A stretch of DNA of 64,000 nt from Pullulanibacillus sp. KACC 23026 (lineage in GTDB: Bacteria > Bacillota > Bacilli > Bacillales > Sporolactobacillaceae). Each line of letters opens with the position of its first letter. Position 1 is the stretch's first letter. Position numbers and translations under genes: made by a program. This document shows positions 1 to 8,554 of the stretch, one piece after another. The stretch covers positions 1,488,001-1,552,000 of the forward strand of contig NZ_CP119107.1 of assembly GCF_029094525.1 (NCBI RefSeq), written 5' to 3'. Under the pieces are notes generated by a model. It saw nothing but the letters and a program-made list of their open reading frames with translations. It was not told the origin of the DNA and ran no database searches.

Positions 1-2
1 TA

Positions 3-1208
3 ATTGGCAAAGTTCTTTATAAGGAATCTTCTTTTTTAGATAAATCTATCATTTGGGAATTGGTGACAACCCTTTTAACCTTGCCGATCAGCTTCATTTT
101 TTATATTCTCTATTCGGAATACAGTGTTCGTTCCATTTTGATGGTGGCTATTCCTATGCTGACGCTGTCTGTTATTTTTCGTTTAATAAGCAGAGAAAGT
201 CTCCTTAGTAAGCAGTTGAAAGAAACCAATGAAATTGGCCGTGAATTAAGTCAAACATTAGAAGTGAAATCCGTTTATAAGCATTTTTTTAAATCGCTTC
301 ATAGTGTCCTAGATATATCGGATACCTATTTGTTTGTCTTGGATGAGGCAGGCGGCTTAAGCGCTGTTCAACACTATGATAATCATGGTGAAGAAGGACC
401 GATTAATCTTGATGTGTTTCCGCGCCCTGATTGCTCTTTCTATAAAAATAATCGGTTTAAGGCTTCGACTAAAAAACAATGGACGCCATTCCTTCAGTCC
501 TTCTTGCCTGATACCGTTCATTCTGTCATGATGCTGCCTTTAAGCATGAACGATAATTTAGAGGGGATCATTATGTTGGGGAGTAAGCTCAAGTATGGGT
601 ATCAGAAACAGCATGAAATGATTTTTGAAATTATGACCCATTTTTTCAGTGTGGCTCTGAAAAATGCGGCTAACTATGAGAAGACGAAGATGGAAAGCGA
701 ACGAGATCCGTTAACCCATTTATATAATTATAGGTATTTTTCGCAACTGCTAGATAGTCGATTTAGCGCAGCGAATTCAGGTTCTTTTGCCATTATTATG
801 CTGGATCTTGATCATTTCAAAGAAATTAATGATCAATTCGGACATGAGAGCGGGAATGAGATTCTTTTGCAGGTAGCTGAGCGCTTAAGAGAGGCTGTCA
901 AACAAGATGGAGTCGTCGCAAGATATGGCGGCGAAGAATTCATCATATTGTTGGATCGGACCACTTCTGAAGGGGCCTATGTTTTTGCTGAATCTTTAAG
1001 AAAAAAGATAAGCAACCAATCGTTTATGATTAATCCCTTTAATCTTGACAGGCATGAGATGGCGATTCAAGTGACTGCCAGTATGGGAGTCGCAACAGCA
1101 CCTGACCAAGGGAAGGACTCTGTTACACTCATCCGTAATGCGGACCGGGCCATGTATGCAGGGGCTAAGCAAAAGGGGCGAAATCGCGTGGCCGCATACT
1201 CCAGTTAA
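3..1208 (+). CDS. Membrane GAF-GGDEF protein, probable diguanylate cyclase (5' end outside window)
   Basis: The reading frame is open from the window edge, so the true start lies upstream; the TTG at 60 is only the first possible start inside the window. Visible parts in order: two hydrophobic segments near the start, a GAF-like sensory region, and a C-terminal GGDEF domain with DPLTHLYNYRYF, LDLDHFKEIND and the active-site loop RYGGEEF. The family makes cyclic di-GMP from two GTP at the membrane. The usual inhibitory I-site RxxD before the loop reads KQDG here, so product inhibition through that site looks lost. It probably does not belong to the comC transcript, since about 115 bp separates them. 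Domain call is firm; signal sensed is unknown. Confidence 0.85.
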   Translation: MGKVLYKESSFLDKSIIWELVTTLLTLPISFIFYILYSEYSVRSILMVAIPMLTLSVIFRLISRESLLSKQLKETNEIGRELSQTLEVKSVYKHFFKSLHSVLDISDTYLFVLDEAGGLSAVQHYDNHGEEGPINLDVFPRPDCSFYKNNRFKASTKKQWTPFLQSFLPDTVHSVMMLPLSMNDNLEGIIMLGSKLKYGYQKQHEMIFEIMTHFFSVALKNAANYEKTKMESERDPLTHLYNYRYFSQLLDSRFSAANSGSFAIIMLDLDHFKEINDQFGHESGNEILLQVAERLREAVKQDGVVARYGGEEFIILLDRTTSEGAYVFAESLRKKISNQSFMINPFNLDRHEMAIQVTASMGVATAPDQGKDSVTLIRNADRAMYAGAKQKGRNRVAAYSS

Positions 1209-1323
1209 ACCTCTCCGAAGAAGCGCATCGACAGTGAAGCTCAAATGTCTATGTGCTTCTCTCCTTCCCATTTATAAAATAGACAAGATGAAAGGCTAGG
1301 CATTAAGTAAAGGAGGTGATTCT

Positions 1324-2025
1324 ATTTTAGATGTTCTTTTGTTTGTTTCGGGGTCACTCATGGGTGCCATTTCCCACGTTTTGGCTTTAAAAATGCTCAC
1401 GGATCGCTCCGACTGTGTGCACCGATTATATGGGTGGAAGCCTTATGAGTTCCTTTTACGTCGTTTCCCTATTTTTCAAACGGCAATGTCCCGAGCCCTC
1501 GTTTCACCTTCTTTGTTGGTGTCTGCAGGACTGGGAGGATTTTTCTATTTATGGATAGGGTGTCAGTCCAATTCGTTTCAAGATTCCTTGTTTCTTCTCC
1601 TCGCTTTTCATCTTCTGCTCATGGCAGCTGTTACAGACCTCTATTATTGGCTCATTCCAAACCGTCTCCATGTTTTCATTGTTTGTCTCTCTGTCCCGGT
1701 CTTTTTTAGTTTTACAAATCAACCGTTTGAACCGCATTTAATAGGAGCAGCATTTGGTTTTACGATGCCGTTTCTCGTTATAATCACCTCAAGAGGAGGG
1801 CTTGGAGGAGGTGATCTGAAGCTCTTTATGACTCTTGGATGGCTTATTGGTTATCCCCTTATACTCACTACGATGATTGACGCCTGTTTGGCAGGACTTC
1901 TCTTTTTTCTCCTTCATCTCGTTTTAAAAAGACGTGCTCCCCCACTAAAAAGACTTCCCTTTGCTCCCTTTATCTTAATCGGTTACCTTATCGTGTTATT
2001 TCAGTCCATTAAGTTCGAAATTTGA
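1324..2025 (+). CDS. comC: Type 4 prepilin peptidase ComC (probable ATT start)
   Basis: A24-family membrane aspartyl protease that cleaves and N-methylates the pseudopilins of the competence machine. The two aspartates sit in TDLYYWLIPNR and GGGDLKLF. The protein is almost entirely membrane helices, 233 residues from the proposed start, close to the usual length. The first ATG/GTG/TTG-type codon is TTG at 1339, but a strong ribosome site (aaaggaggtgat, ending at 1320) lies 7 bases from an in-frame ATT at 1324. Starting there gives (M)LDVLLFVSGSLMG, which lines up with the first residues of B. subtilis ComC. The N-terminal CxxC pairs found in many prepilin peptidases are missing (one Cys only). 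The next gene is spoIIB, as in B. subtilis. Confidence 0.85.
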   Translation: MLDVLLFVSGSLMGAISHVLALKMLTDRSDCVHRLYGWKPYEFLLRRFPIFQTAMSRALVSPSLLVSAGLGGFFYLWIGCQSNSFQDSLFLLLAFHLLLMAAVTDLYYWLIPNRLHVFIVCLSVPVFFSFTNQPFEPHLIGAAFGFTMPFLVIITSRGGLGGGDLKLFMTLGWLIGYPLILTTMIDACLAGLLFFLLHLVLKRRAPPLKRLPFAPFILIGYLIVLFQSIKFEI

Positions 2026-2188
2026 CGAAAACTTAGAGGGGAAATCCGACAAAAGTCTTGTCCATTTTTAAACAAAATGTGCTAGTCTTTCATAAGAAGG
2101 CTAGGGCCCTGTATGGCTATTCATAATCGCAACCATTGGAATATAGAGGAGGCAAGCCAAATTTTTAAAGAGGAGGCTTTTTCGCCAT

Positions 2189-3298
2189 ATGTCAGAATCA
2201 AACACTCCTAAGAAAAATCCAAATAATCGCATTACGGTTACTTTTAATGGCAAAGAAACAACCCTCCACAAATGGGCGAAGGAGGCAGTTGCGGCGACCG
2301 ACCAAGATCGTATGAAAGACTGGCGGCTAGTCGGCTTAGAGAGTCAGGAAGAACCTCAATCATCCCTAGATAGACAAGAAATGACCGAGGAACCGGTTGT
2401 TGAAGAGGAGGAATTAAACTCATTTAATTATTATGAGATTAATAATGCGGTAGCCAAACCGTATCTGTCGCCTTCGTATTCTAAAAAAAAGAAGAAGCCG
2501 GTTAAAAAGACAGTTAAATCCGATTTCGTTCTATTTTTCAAGAAATTTTGGATTCCGTTAATATCAGCCATTATTGTAGGATTAGGGCTAGGATTTACAG
2601 TGCTTGTCTTTTTCACGCACCAACAAACAACGCCTGCCGCCCAATCAAGTTCTACTCCTGATGAAACCGCTGGTAGTGAAGCCGCCACTACGTCAACTCC
2701 AGTTAGTGATGGAAAGACTGAAACGGTTGATGGTAAGGATTATGCCCTTAATCTGTATATTGACCAATTAAATATGTACAGTACAAAGGCCAATGCTCAA
2801 AACGCGCAGAAGACGTTTTCCTCACAGGGAATCCACTCTGTTATTGTGCAAGAACAGGGTAAGTATGCACTGATTGGCGCTGTGGCTTTGACAAAAGCCG
2901 ATCTTCAAACAGTTGGAAAACCAATTGCCAGTCAGGTGGATGTCTATGGGAAACAATGGATTCTCAGTGTCAATCAATTAAAAGGAAGTCATATGGATTT
3001 ACAGGATATTAAAACCGCTAATTTAGTCATACAAAATCTGATCCCTCTAAGTTTAAGTGCCGCTGAATCTAAACCGGTTGACCAGACTGTCATGAAACAG
3101 GTGAATAAAGCGATTCAACAAATGGAAGACCCGGGTACGGATGTTTCCAAACAAAAACTTGGTACTCTAAAAGGAACGTTGGTCGCCGCTTATTCAGCTC
3201 TTAATCAATCGAAGCCAAGCGGAACAGAAGCACAAAAAGCATTATTAGATGCCATTGCCAATTATCAGTTGGCACTTGATGCCTATAGTTCTAAGTAA
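2189..3298 (+). CDS. spoIIB: Stage II sporulation protein B-like, SPOR-domain membrane protein
   Basis: Sporulation protein of the engulfment/septal peptidoglycan step. A charged N-terminal cytoplasmic part (about residues 1-115, opening with an ITVTFNGKET segment like that of B. subtilis SpoIIB) is followed by one membrane helix (about 117-139), a Thr/Ser-rich linker and a SPOR-like peptidoglycan-binding region (about 183-260), then a helical tail. Its place between comC and radC matches B. subtilis, where maf also lies here; maf is absent from this window. The ribosome site aggagg at 2171-2176 is about 12 bases from the ATG, slightly long. Sequence similarity in this family is low, so the call leans on architecture plus position. 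Confidence 0.8.
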   Translation: MSESNTPKKNPNNRITVTFNGKETTLHKWAKEAVAATDQDRMKDWRLVGLESQEEPQSSLDRQEMTEEPVVEEEELNSFNYYEINNAVAKPYLSPSYSKKKKKPVKKTVKSDFVLFFKKFWIPLISAIIVGLGLGFTVLVFFTHQQTTPAAQSSSTPDETAGSEAATTSTPVSDGKTETVDGKDYALNLYIDQLNMYSTKANAQNAQKTFSSQGIHSVIVQEQGKYALIGAVALTKADLQTVGKPIASQVDVYGKQWILSVNQLKGSHMDLQDIKTANLVIQNLIPLSLSAAESKPVDQTVMKQVNKAIQQMEDPGTDVSKQKLGTLKGTLVAAYSALNQSKPSGTEAQKALLDAIANYQLALDAYSSK

Positions 3299-3636
3299 TG
3301 AGGTGAGACTGTCTTTTTAGCAGAGGGGGACGATCCCTCTGCTAAAGAGTTTCCCGTGTCTACTTATTTTTTAAGTTTTGCCGTTTGGTAGGTTGCAAAT
3401 GGTATGTAGTTAATTTCGCAAAGGGCCTTATCCTAGCCGCGATTCATCCCCCCTTCATGATTCTTTCCAATTAACCCCTCAAAAGCAACCCCCATAAAAC
3501 TTGTTTAATTTAAGAATTTATTAAGAGGGGCACAAATAACTTATAGGTGAAACTTATCGGTTAAGTTAGAAAATGAGAATCGAATGGTGAGGGTCCTTCT
3601 AGTCAATTAAATTGATTTTAAGGAGCTGGATCAATA
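3299..3636. other. Intergenic region between spoIIB and radC
   Basis: This 338-bp gap sits where B. subtilis carries maf. No remnant of a Maf protein could be read in any frame. It holds the 12-bp inverted repeat at 3316-3346 and is otherwise AT-rich without a recognisable gene; a promoter for radC is likely but no convincing -35/-10 pair was found. Confidence 0.6.
3316..3346. repeat. Perfect 12-bp inverted repeat after spoIIB
   Basis: Arms tttagcagaggg (3316-3327) and ccctctgctaaa (3335-3346) pair perfectly over a 7-nt loop. No T-run follows on either strand, so it is not a typical intrinsic terminator, although it lies 18 bp after the spoIIB stop and could protect the mRNA end. Confidence 0.7.
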
Positions 3637-4326
3637 ATGAACGATTCTGTTATTATGGTTCGAGATGTCCCTATTGAAGAGCGACCTAGGGAACGATTAA
3701 TTAGATATGGTGCACAAGCTTGTACGAACCAAGAGCTTTTGGCCATTATTTTACGAACGGGGACAAAAGAGGAATCTGTGATGAATTTGGCAACACGTCT
3801 TCTGACCGCTGTCGAAGGGGTAACTGCACTTCGAACGGCGAGCATTGAAGAGCTCTGCCAGGTAAAAGGAATAGGGCCGACTAAGGCCGTACAACTATTG
3901 GCATCTGTTGAGCTTGGAAGACGATCGGTATTGGAAAAAAGAGACGAGAAAAGAGCGATTCGTTCTCCAAAGGATGGGGCAGACTATGTCATGGAGGATC
4001 TCCGTCACTTGTCTCAAGAACATTTTGTTGCCCTTTACTTGAATACCAAAAATCAAGTCATCCACCAACAAACCATCTTTATTGGAAGTCTTAATGCTTC
4101 CATCGTCCACCCAAGAGAAGTGTTCAAAGAGGCTTTAAAGCGTTCGGCAGCCTCTATTTTATGTTTCCATAATCATCCTTCAGGGGATCCCTCACCAAGT
4201 CGTGAGGATATTGAGGTGACAAAACGATTAGTGGATTGCGGACTTATGCTGGGAATTGAGTTGATAGACCATATTGTAATAGGAGATAAAAAATTTGTAA
4301 GTTTAAAGGAAAAGGGATTGCTTTAA
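3637..4326 (+). CDS. radC: RadC family (JAB/MPN) protein
   Basis: RadC-type protein of 229 residues with an N-terminal helix-hairpin-helix region (around IEELCQVKGIGPTKAVQLLAS) and a C-terminal JAB/MPN metalloprotease-like domain. The metal ligands are visible in CFHNHPSGDPSPSRED (HxH...D) with an upstream Glu (HPREVFKEA). Its biological role is still unsettled despite the old repair name. The ATG at 3637 has aaggag 11 bases before it. It is followed by mreB 71 bp later, as in B. subtilis where radC directly precedes mreBCD. Confidence 0.93.
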   Translation: MNDSVIMVRDVPIEERPRERLIRYGAQACTNQELLAIILRTGTKEESVMNLATRLLTAVEGVTALRTASIEELCQVKGIGPTKAVQLLASVELGRRSVLEKRDEKRAIRSPKDGADYVMEDLRHLSQEHFVALYLNTKNQVIHQQTIFIGSLNASIVHPREVFKEALKRSAASILCFHNHPSGDPSPSREDIEVTKRLVDCGLMLGIELIDHIVIGDKKFVSLKEKGLL

Positions 4327-4397
4327 TACTATGTTTTTTTAATCAATTGCGCTATAATTAAATTTATGAGTTTTGCATCATGAAGGGAGATACATAC

Positions 4398-5432
4398 ATG
4401 ATTGGCGGATTTTCACGTGACTTGGGCATAGATCTTGGTACAGCCAATACGCTTGTCTATTTAAAGGGTAAAGGGGTTGTAGTAAGAGAGCCTTCTGTTG
4501 TCGCCAAACGTACGGATACAGATACCATTCAAGCTGTCGGTAATTCGGCAAAGAACATGATTGGTCGGACACCCGGGAATATTGTGGCTCAAAGGCCAAT
4601 GAAAGATGGGGTGATTGCTGATTTCGAAACAACAGCCACAATGTTGAAATATTTTATCAATCAGGCTCAGAAGAAGCGCTCTTTCTTATCGCGTAAGCCG
4701 AATGTGATGGTCTGTGTGCCATCTGGGATTACAGCGGTTGAAAAACGTGCAGTCGAGGATGCGACGAAGCAAGCAGGAGCGAAGGAAGCTTTCACAATTG
4801 AAGAACCTTTCGCAGCAGCAATTGGTGCTGATCTGCCTGTTTGGGAGCCAACTGGAAGCATGGTTGTTGATATAGGTGGTGGAACGACTGAAGTTGCTAT
4901 TATTTCTCTTGGAGGAATTGTAACCAGTCAATCGATCCGTGTCGCAGGCGATGAGATGGATGATGATATTATCCAATACATTAAGAAAACCTATAATCTT
5001 ATGATAGGTGAACGTACAGCCGAGCAGCTTAAGCTTGAAATAGGAGCAGCTGGTCAGCTGGATGAAGATGAAACGATGGAGATACGCGGGCGTGACCTTT
5101 TAACAGGACTGCCTAAGACGTTGACTGTTACAGCTAAAGAAATTTCAGAGGCGCTTAAAGACACTGTTGATGAAATTTTTGAAGCGGTCAAAATTACGTT
5201 GGAGAAAACACCGCCTGAACTTGCGGCGGATATTATGGACCGAGGGATTGTGTTAACAGGAGGAGGGGCATTGCTCCGTAATCTTGATAAAGTTCTTAGT
5301 GATGAAACCAAAATGCCTGTCATCATCGCTGAGAATCCCTTAGATTGCGTGGCAATCGGAACCGGTCGAGCACTTGAGAATTTACCGATGTTCAAATCAA
5401 AGGCAGGCATTACAGCGAGAAAAAGATCATAG
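4398..5432 (+). CDS. mreB: Rod shape-determining protein MreB
   Basis: Actin-like ATPase that polymerises at the membrane and steers lateral cell-wall synthesis. It has 344 residues and all actin-fold signatures: phosphate-1 [11 protein letters not shown], phosphate-2 [13 protein letters not shown], and the adenosine motif [13 protein letters not shown]. An upstream in-frame ATG at 4380 is overlapped by the ribosome site aagggaga, so the ATG at 4398 ([12 protein letters not shown]) is preferred and matches B. subtilis MreB. A TATAAT lies at 4353-4358 but with no clear -35. It heads mreB-mreC-mreD-minC-minD. Confidence 0.97.
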   Translation: MIGGFSRDLGIDLGTANTLVYLKGKGVVVREPSVVAKRTDTDTIQAVGNSAKNMIGRTPGNIVAQRPMKDGVIADFETTATMLKYFINQAQKKRSFLSRKPNVMVCVPSGITAVEKRAVEDATKQAGAKEAFTIEEPFAAAIGADLPVWEPTGSMVVDIGGGTTEVAIISLGGIVTSQSIRVAGDEMDDDIIQYIKKTYNLMIGERTAEQLKLEIGAAGQLDEDETMEIRGRDLLTGLPKTLTVTAKEISEALKDTVDEIFEAVKITLEKTPPELAADIMDRGIVLTGGGALLRNLDKVLSDETKMPVIIAENPLDCVAIGTGRALENLPMFKSKAGITARKRS

Positions 5433-5444
5433 TAAGTAGGTGTC

Positions 5445-6320
5445 ATGATGCCGCCCTTCTTTAATAATAAGAAGCTCATTATCCTTTTAACAAGTCTCAT
5501 TATATTAGTCGCCCTCATTGGTTTTTCGATGAAGGAGCGCGAACAAATCTCCTGGCCTGAACAATTTGTTCACGACACAGTTGGGTTGTTTCAGTATACA
5601 TTTTCAAAACCCGCTCGCTATGTAGCGGGTTTCTTTCAGAATTTGCAAGATATCCGAAATGTTTACGAAGAGAATAAAGTTCTTAAGAGTCATTTGCAGA
5701 AATACGCCGAGCTTGATTCCAATTATCAGGTTCTTAAGTCTCAATATGACGAATTGAAAAAGCAACTGAATATTAGCAGCATACCCGATCTAACCGATTA
5801 TAAGTCTTATGTGGCATTTGTTATTGGCCGCTCTTTTGATAATTGGAACCAGCAAATTACGGTCAATAAAGGATTAAAGCAAGGCATCAAAAAAGGGATG
5901 CCTGTTGTAACAGCAGATGGCTTTATTGGTAAAGTAACGGAAGTGAGTCAATTTACCAGTGTGGTAACACTTGTAACAGATCCATCGAACTATAACCAAA
6001 TCTCTGCAGAAGTCATCAAATCAGGCGTTCCAATCGATGGAATGATTGAAGGCTATGATGATAAGAAAAATGAGCTGTTATTTAAGAAAATCCCAATTGA
6101 TGCTAAAATTACCAAAGGAGACAAGGTGGTTTCCTCTGGGCTTGGAAAAGTCTATCCTCAAGGTATCTTAATTGGAACAGTAACAAAAGTGAGCACAGAT
6201 CAATATGGATTAACGAAGACAGCAGAAGTGAAACCCGCTGCAAATTTTAATAATATTGAATACGTGGATATTTTAGAACGGCTCGCCCCATCCGTATCTG
6301 GAGGCGATGGGGGATCATGA
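5445..6320 (+). CDS. mreC: Rod shape-determining protein MreC
   Basis: Bitopic scaffold linking MreB to periplasm-side wall synthases. The 291-residue protein has a short cytoplasmic start, one membrane helix (about residues 9-26), a coiled-coil segment rich in Glu/Lys/Leu (about 65-105) and the two beta-barrel subdomains with NKGLKQGIKKGMPVV and GLGKVYPQGILIG typical of MreC. Starts 12 bp after mreB. Two ATG codons at 5445 and 5448 both fit. Its last codons overlap the mreD start, which implies coupled translation. Confidence 0.95.
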   Translation: MMPPFFNNKKLIILLTSLIILVALIGFSMKEREQISWPEQFVHDTVGLFQYTFSKPARYVAGFFQNLQDIRNVYEENKVLKSHLQKYAELDSNYQVLKSQYDELKKQLNISSIPDLTDYKSYVAFVIGRSFDNWNQQITVNKGLKQGIKKGMPVVTADGFIGKVTEVSQFTSVVTLVTDPSNYNQISAEVIKSGVPIDGMIEGYDDKKNELLFKKIPIDAKITKGDKVVSSGLGKVYPQGILIGTVTKVSTDQYGLTKTAEVKPAANFNNIEYVDILERLAPSVSGGDGGS

Positions 6321-6835
6321 GAGCCATCTTTTTATTCGTGGTGATGTTTGTTCTTTTCCTTTTGCAGGGAACGGTTTTTCAAATTTTCACACCTGAGTGG
6401 TTTGGGTATCATTTCGATGCGATTCCTCATCTGGTACTGATAGGCTGTTGTTTTATTAGTATGTTTGCAGGGCGTTCAACAGGAATTAAATATGCGATTG
6501 TCTTTGGATTTTTATTAGATCTGACAAGCTCTAATATCTTAGGCGTGTATGCTTTCTGTCTGGGGCTGACGACTTACCTTTTGGGTTTCTTGGCGAGGTG
6601 GATTCACCTCCACTTGGTTTCGGTATTTTTACTCATTCTTCTAGCCATTGCAGCATTGGAAATAGAAGTTTATGGCATCTATTTTTTAATTCATAAAGCG
6701 ACTATGTCATTTGATGAATGGTTGGTCTGGCGACTGCCGCCTACCTTAATCTTAAATGGCTGCTTAACCATTCTGTTGTTCTATCCTTTACGGCGCTTTC
6801 TTTTGCAGCTTGTTCCTGATCAAACTGAAGAATAG
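6317..6835 (+). CDS. mreD: Rod shape-determining protein MreD
   Basis: Integral membrane partner of MreC, 172 residues with about five hydrophobic helices, usual for the family. The ATG overlaps the mreC TGA by 4 bp (atga). Assigned by membrane topology and its fixed place between mreC and minC, and by family-like segments such as the FGFLLDLTSSNILGVYAF stretch. Confidence 0.92.
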   Translation: MRAIFLFVVMFVLFLLQGTVFQIFTPEWFGYHFDAIPHLVLIGCCFISMFAGRSTGIKYAIVFGFLLDLTSSNILGVYAFCLGLTTYLLGFLARWIHLHLVSVFLLILLAIAALEIEVYGIYFLIHKATMSFDEWLVWRLPPTLILNGCLTILLFYPLRRFLLQLVPDQTEE

Positions 6836-6891
6836 AGAAGGAAAAAGTCATCCCCATGTTGAATATAGAAAGTGTTGAGGTGAACGTGATC

Positions 6892-7578
6892 ATGTCTAAA
6901 AACCATCCGCTCGTGACGATCAAGGGCAAAAAAGATGGATTGATTTTACAATTGGATGACCAGTGTTCTTATACAGATTTAATTCAAGAGCTGAAACAAA
7001 AACTATCTGCTCGGAATCAAGCCTACAGCGATGGTCCGTTGATCTCGGTAAAGGTCGTGACGGGAAACCGTTATTTGACAAAGCCGCAACAGGAAGAAAT
7101 ACAGTCGCTTATTCGTGCTGAAAAAAGCCTGTTTGTAGCAGAGGTGGAATCGAACGTCATTACCAAGGAGGAAAGTGAAGCACTCCTTAAAAATCAGCAA
7201 TTAACACCGCTCATTAAAATGATTCGTTCGGGGCAGGTGCTCGAGGTCACCGGAGATTTACTGCTTATTGGGGATGTTAACTCTGGAGCCAAAGTGACTG
7301 CAACGGGAAACATCTACATTCTAGGTGTTTTAAGAGGTGTTGCACATGCTGGCCTTGGTGGTTATCGGGATAAAATCATTGCAGCTTCTGTGATGAAACC
7401 GTCCCAACTCATAATTGGAGATATCATGAACCGCTCTCCAGAAGAGCCGGAAGAATCCAATTTTGATCCGAATAGAGGGGACCATTTAATGGAAAGCGCA
7501 TTTGTTGACCCAGAAACCGAGCAAATAGTCATCGATCGGTTGAACACCTTATTTCGGCGATCGAAAGTTGAAAATTAG
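6892..7578 (+). CDS. minC: Septum site-determining protein MinC
   Basis: FtsZ polymerisation inhibitor that acts with MinD at the poles. The N-terminal domain begins VTIKGKKDGLILQLDD and the C-terminal beta-helix holds GDLLLIGDVNSGAKVTATGN and VLRGVAHAG, both diagnostic. An earlier in-frame ATG at 6856 exists, but the ATG at 6892 has gaggtga nine bases upstream and gives MSKNHPLVTIKG, matching relatives. 228 residues, normal length. Followed by minD 23 bp later. Confidence 0.95.
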   Translation: MSKNHPLVTIKGKKDGLILQLDDQCSYTDLIQELKQKLSARNQAYSDGPLISVKVVTGNRYLTKPQQEEIQSLIRAEKSLFVAEVESNVITKEESEALLKNQQLTPLIKMIRSGQVLEVTGDLLLIGDVNSGAKVTATGNIYILGVLRGVAHAGLGGYRDKIIAASVMKPSQLIIGDIMNRSPEEPEESNFDPNRGDHLMESAFVDPETEQIVIDRLNTLFRRSKVEN

Positions 7579-7601
7579 GGTATGGTAGAGGAGTGTTAGT
7601 G

Positions 7602-8399
7602 ATGGGGGAAGCCATAGTCATCACGTCAGGTAAAGGCGGCGTGGGGAAAACGACAACAACTGCCAATATAGGCACGGTTCTTGCCCTGTTAGGGAAAAAG
7701 GTCTGCTTGGTAGATACTGATATAGGTCTTCGTAATCTCGATGTTCTAATGGGATTAGAAAATCGAATTATTTATGATATTGTGGATGTGGCAGAAGGCC
7801 GCTGTAAGCTTCATCAGACGTTAATTACTGATAAACGATTTGATTATTTGAAGTTTTTACCCGCTGCTCAAGCAAAGGACAAGACGGCCATTCAACCCGA
7901 GCAAATGAAAGCTATTATTGATGAGCTTAAGCGGGACTTTGATTATATTGTGATCGATTGTCCGGCTGGTATTGAGCAAGGGTTTAAAAATGCCGTTGTC
8001 GGAGCCGATCAAGCCATCGTTGTGACGACACCCGAAAAGTCAGCGGTTCGGGATGCTGACCGGGTTATTGGGTTACTTGAACAAGAAGAGCATATCCAAT
8101 CACCGCGTTTAATTGTGAACCGGATCAAAAATCATATGGTTAAGTCAGGGGACATGCTGACGGTAGATGAGATCACGGATGTTCTCGCTATTGATCTCTT
8201 AGGGATTGTGTTTGATGATGAAGCGGTTATTGCCGCCAGCAACCGCGGAGAACCGATTGCCCTAAAACCAACCACGCAAGCAGCGATTGCCTATCGTAAT
8301 ATTGGCCGACGCATTCTCGGGGAATCGGTTCCTTTGATGTCTTCCAATGAGAACAAAGGTTTTTTCAAGAAAATGAAACAAATGCTAGGAATGCGATAA
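7602..8399 (+). CDS. minD: Septum site-determining protein MinD
   Basis: ParA/MinD-type ATPase that recruits MinC to the membrane. Start MGEAIVITSGKGGVGKTT carries the deviant Walker A; the switch region reads VDTDIGLRNLDVLMGLENR. The C-terminus KGFFKKMKQMLGMR is an amphipathic membrane-targeting helix. A GTG at 7593 is in frame, but the ATG at 7602 with gtagaggag upstream gives the conserved start. 265 residues. A strong terminator follows, closing the mre-min transcript. Confidence 0.97.
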   Translation: MGEAIVITSGKGGVGKTTTTANIGTVLALLGKKVCLVDTDIGLRNLDVLMGLENRIIYDIVDVAEGRCKLHQTLITDKRFDYLKFLPAAQAKDKTAIQPEQMKAIIDELKRDFDYIVIDCPAGIEQGFKNAVVGADQAIVVTTPEKSAVRDADRVIGLLEQEEHIQSPRLIVNRIKNHMVKSGDMLTVDEITDVLAIDLLGIVFDDEAVIAASNRGEPIALKPTTQAAIAYRNIGRRILGESVPLMSSNENKGFFKKMKQMLGMR

Positions 8400-8412
8400 C
8401 TAAAAATTTTCC

Positions 8413-8449
8413 AAGGACCAAAGGGGATTCTCTCTTTTTGGTCCTTTTT
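8413..8449 (+). terminator. Intrinsic terminator after minD
   Basis: Stem aaggaccaaa (8413-8422) with tttggtcctt (8437-8446) followed by a T-rich tail. It separates the mre-min operon from spoIVFA. Confidence 0.9.
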
Positions 8450-8489
8450 GTTATTGCGGAGGTCTGTCCCACTAAAGACTTCTAGATTG

Positions 8490-8519
8490 GCATATCTTGT
8501 CCGATTGTCGCATAACCAT
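8490..8519 (+). promoter_or_regulatory. Candidate sigma-E promoter for spoIVFA-spoIVFB
   Basis: A -35-like GCATATC (8490-8496) and a -10-like CATAACCAT (8511-8519) are 14 bp apart, resembling the mother-cell sigma-E consensus. The spoIVF operon is sigma-E dependent in B. subtilis, and the spacing to the spoIVFA ATG (8555) is suitable. Inferred from motif and knowledge of the operon. Confidence 0.5.
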
Positions 8520-8554
8520 TAAGTAATAAATGGGATAAGAAAAGGATGATCGGG

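Noticed and set aside
5054-5518. 154-residue minus-strand frame across the mreB-mreC junction
   Set aside because: Shadow of mreB and mreC; both are certain from their conserved motifs.
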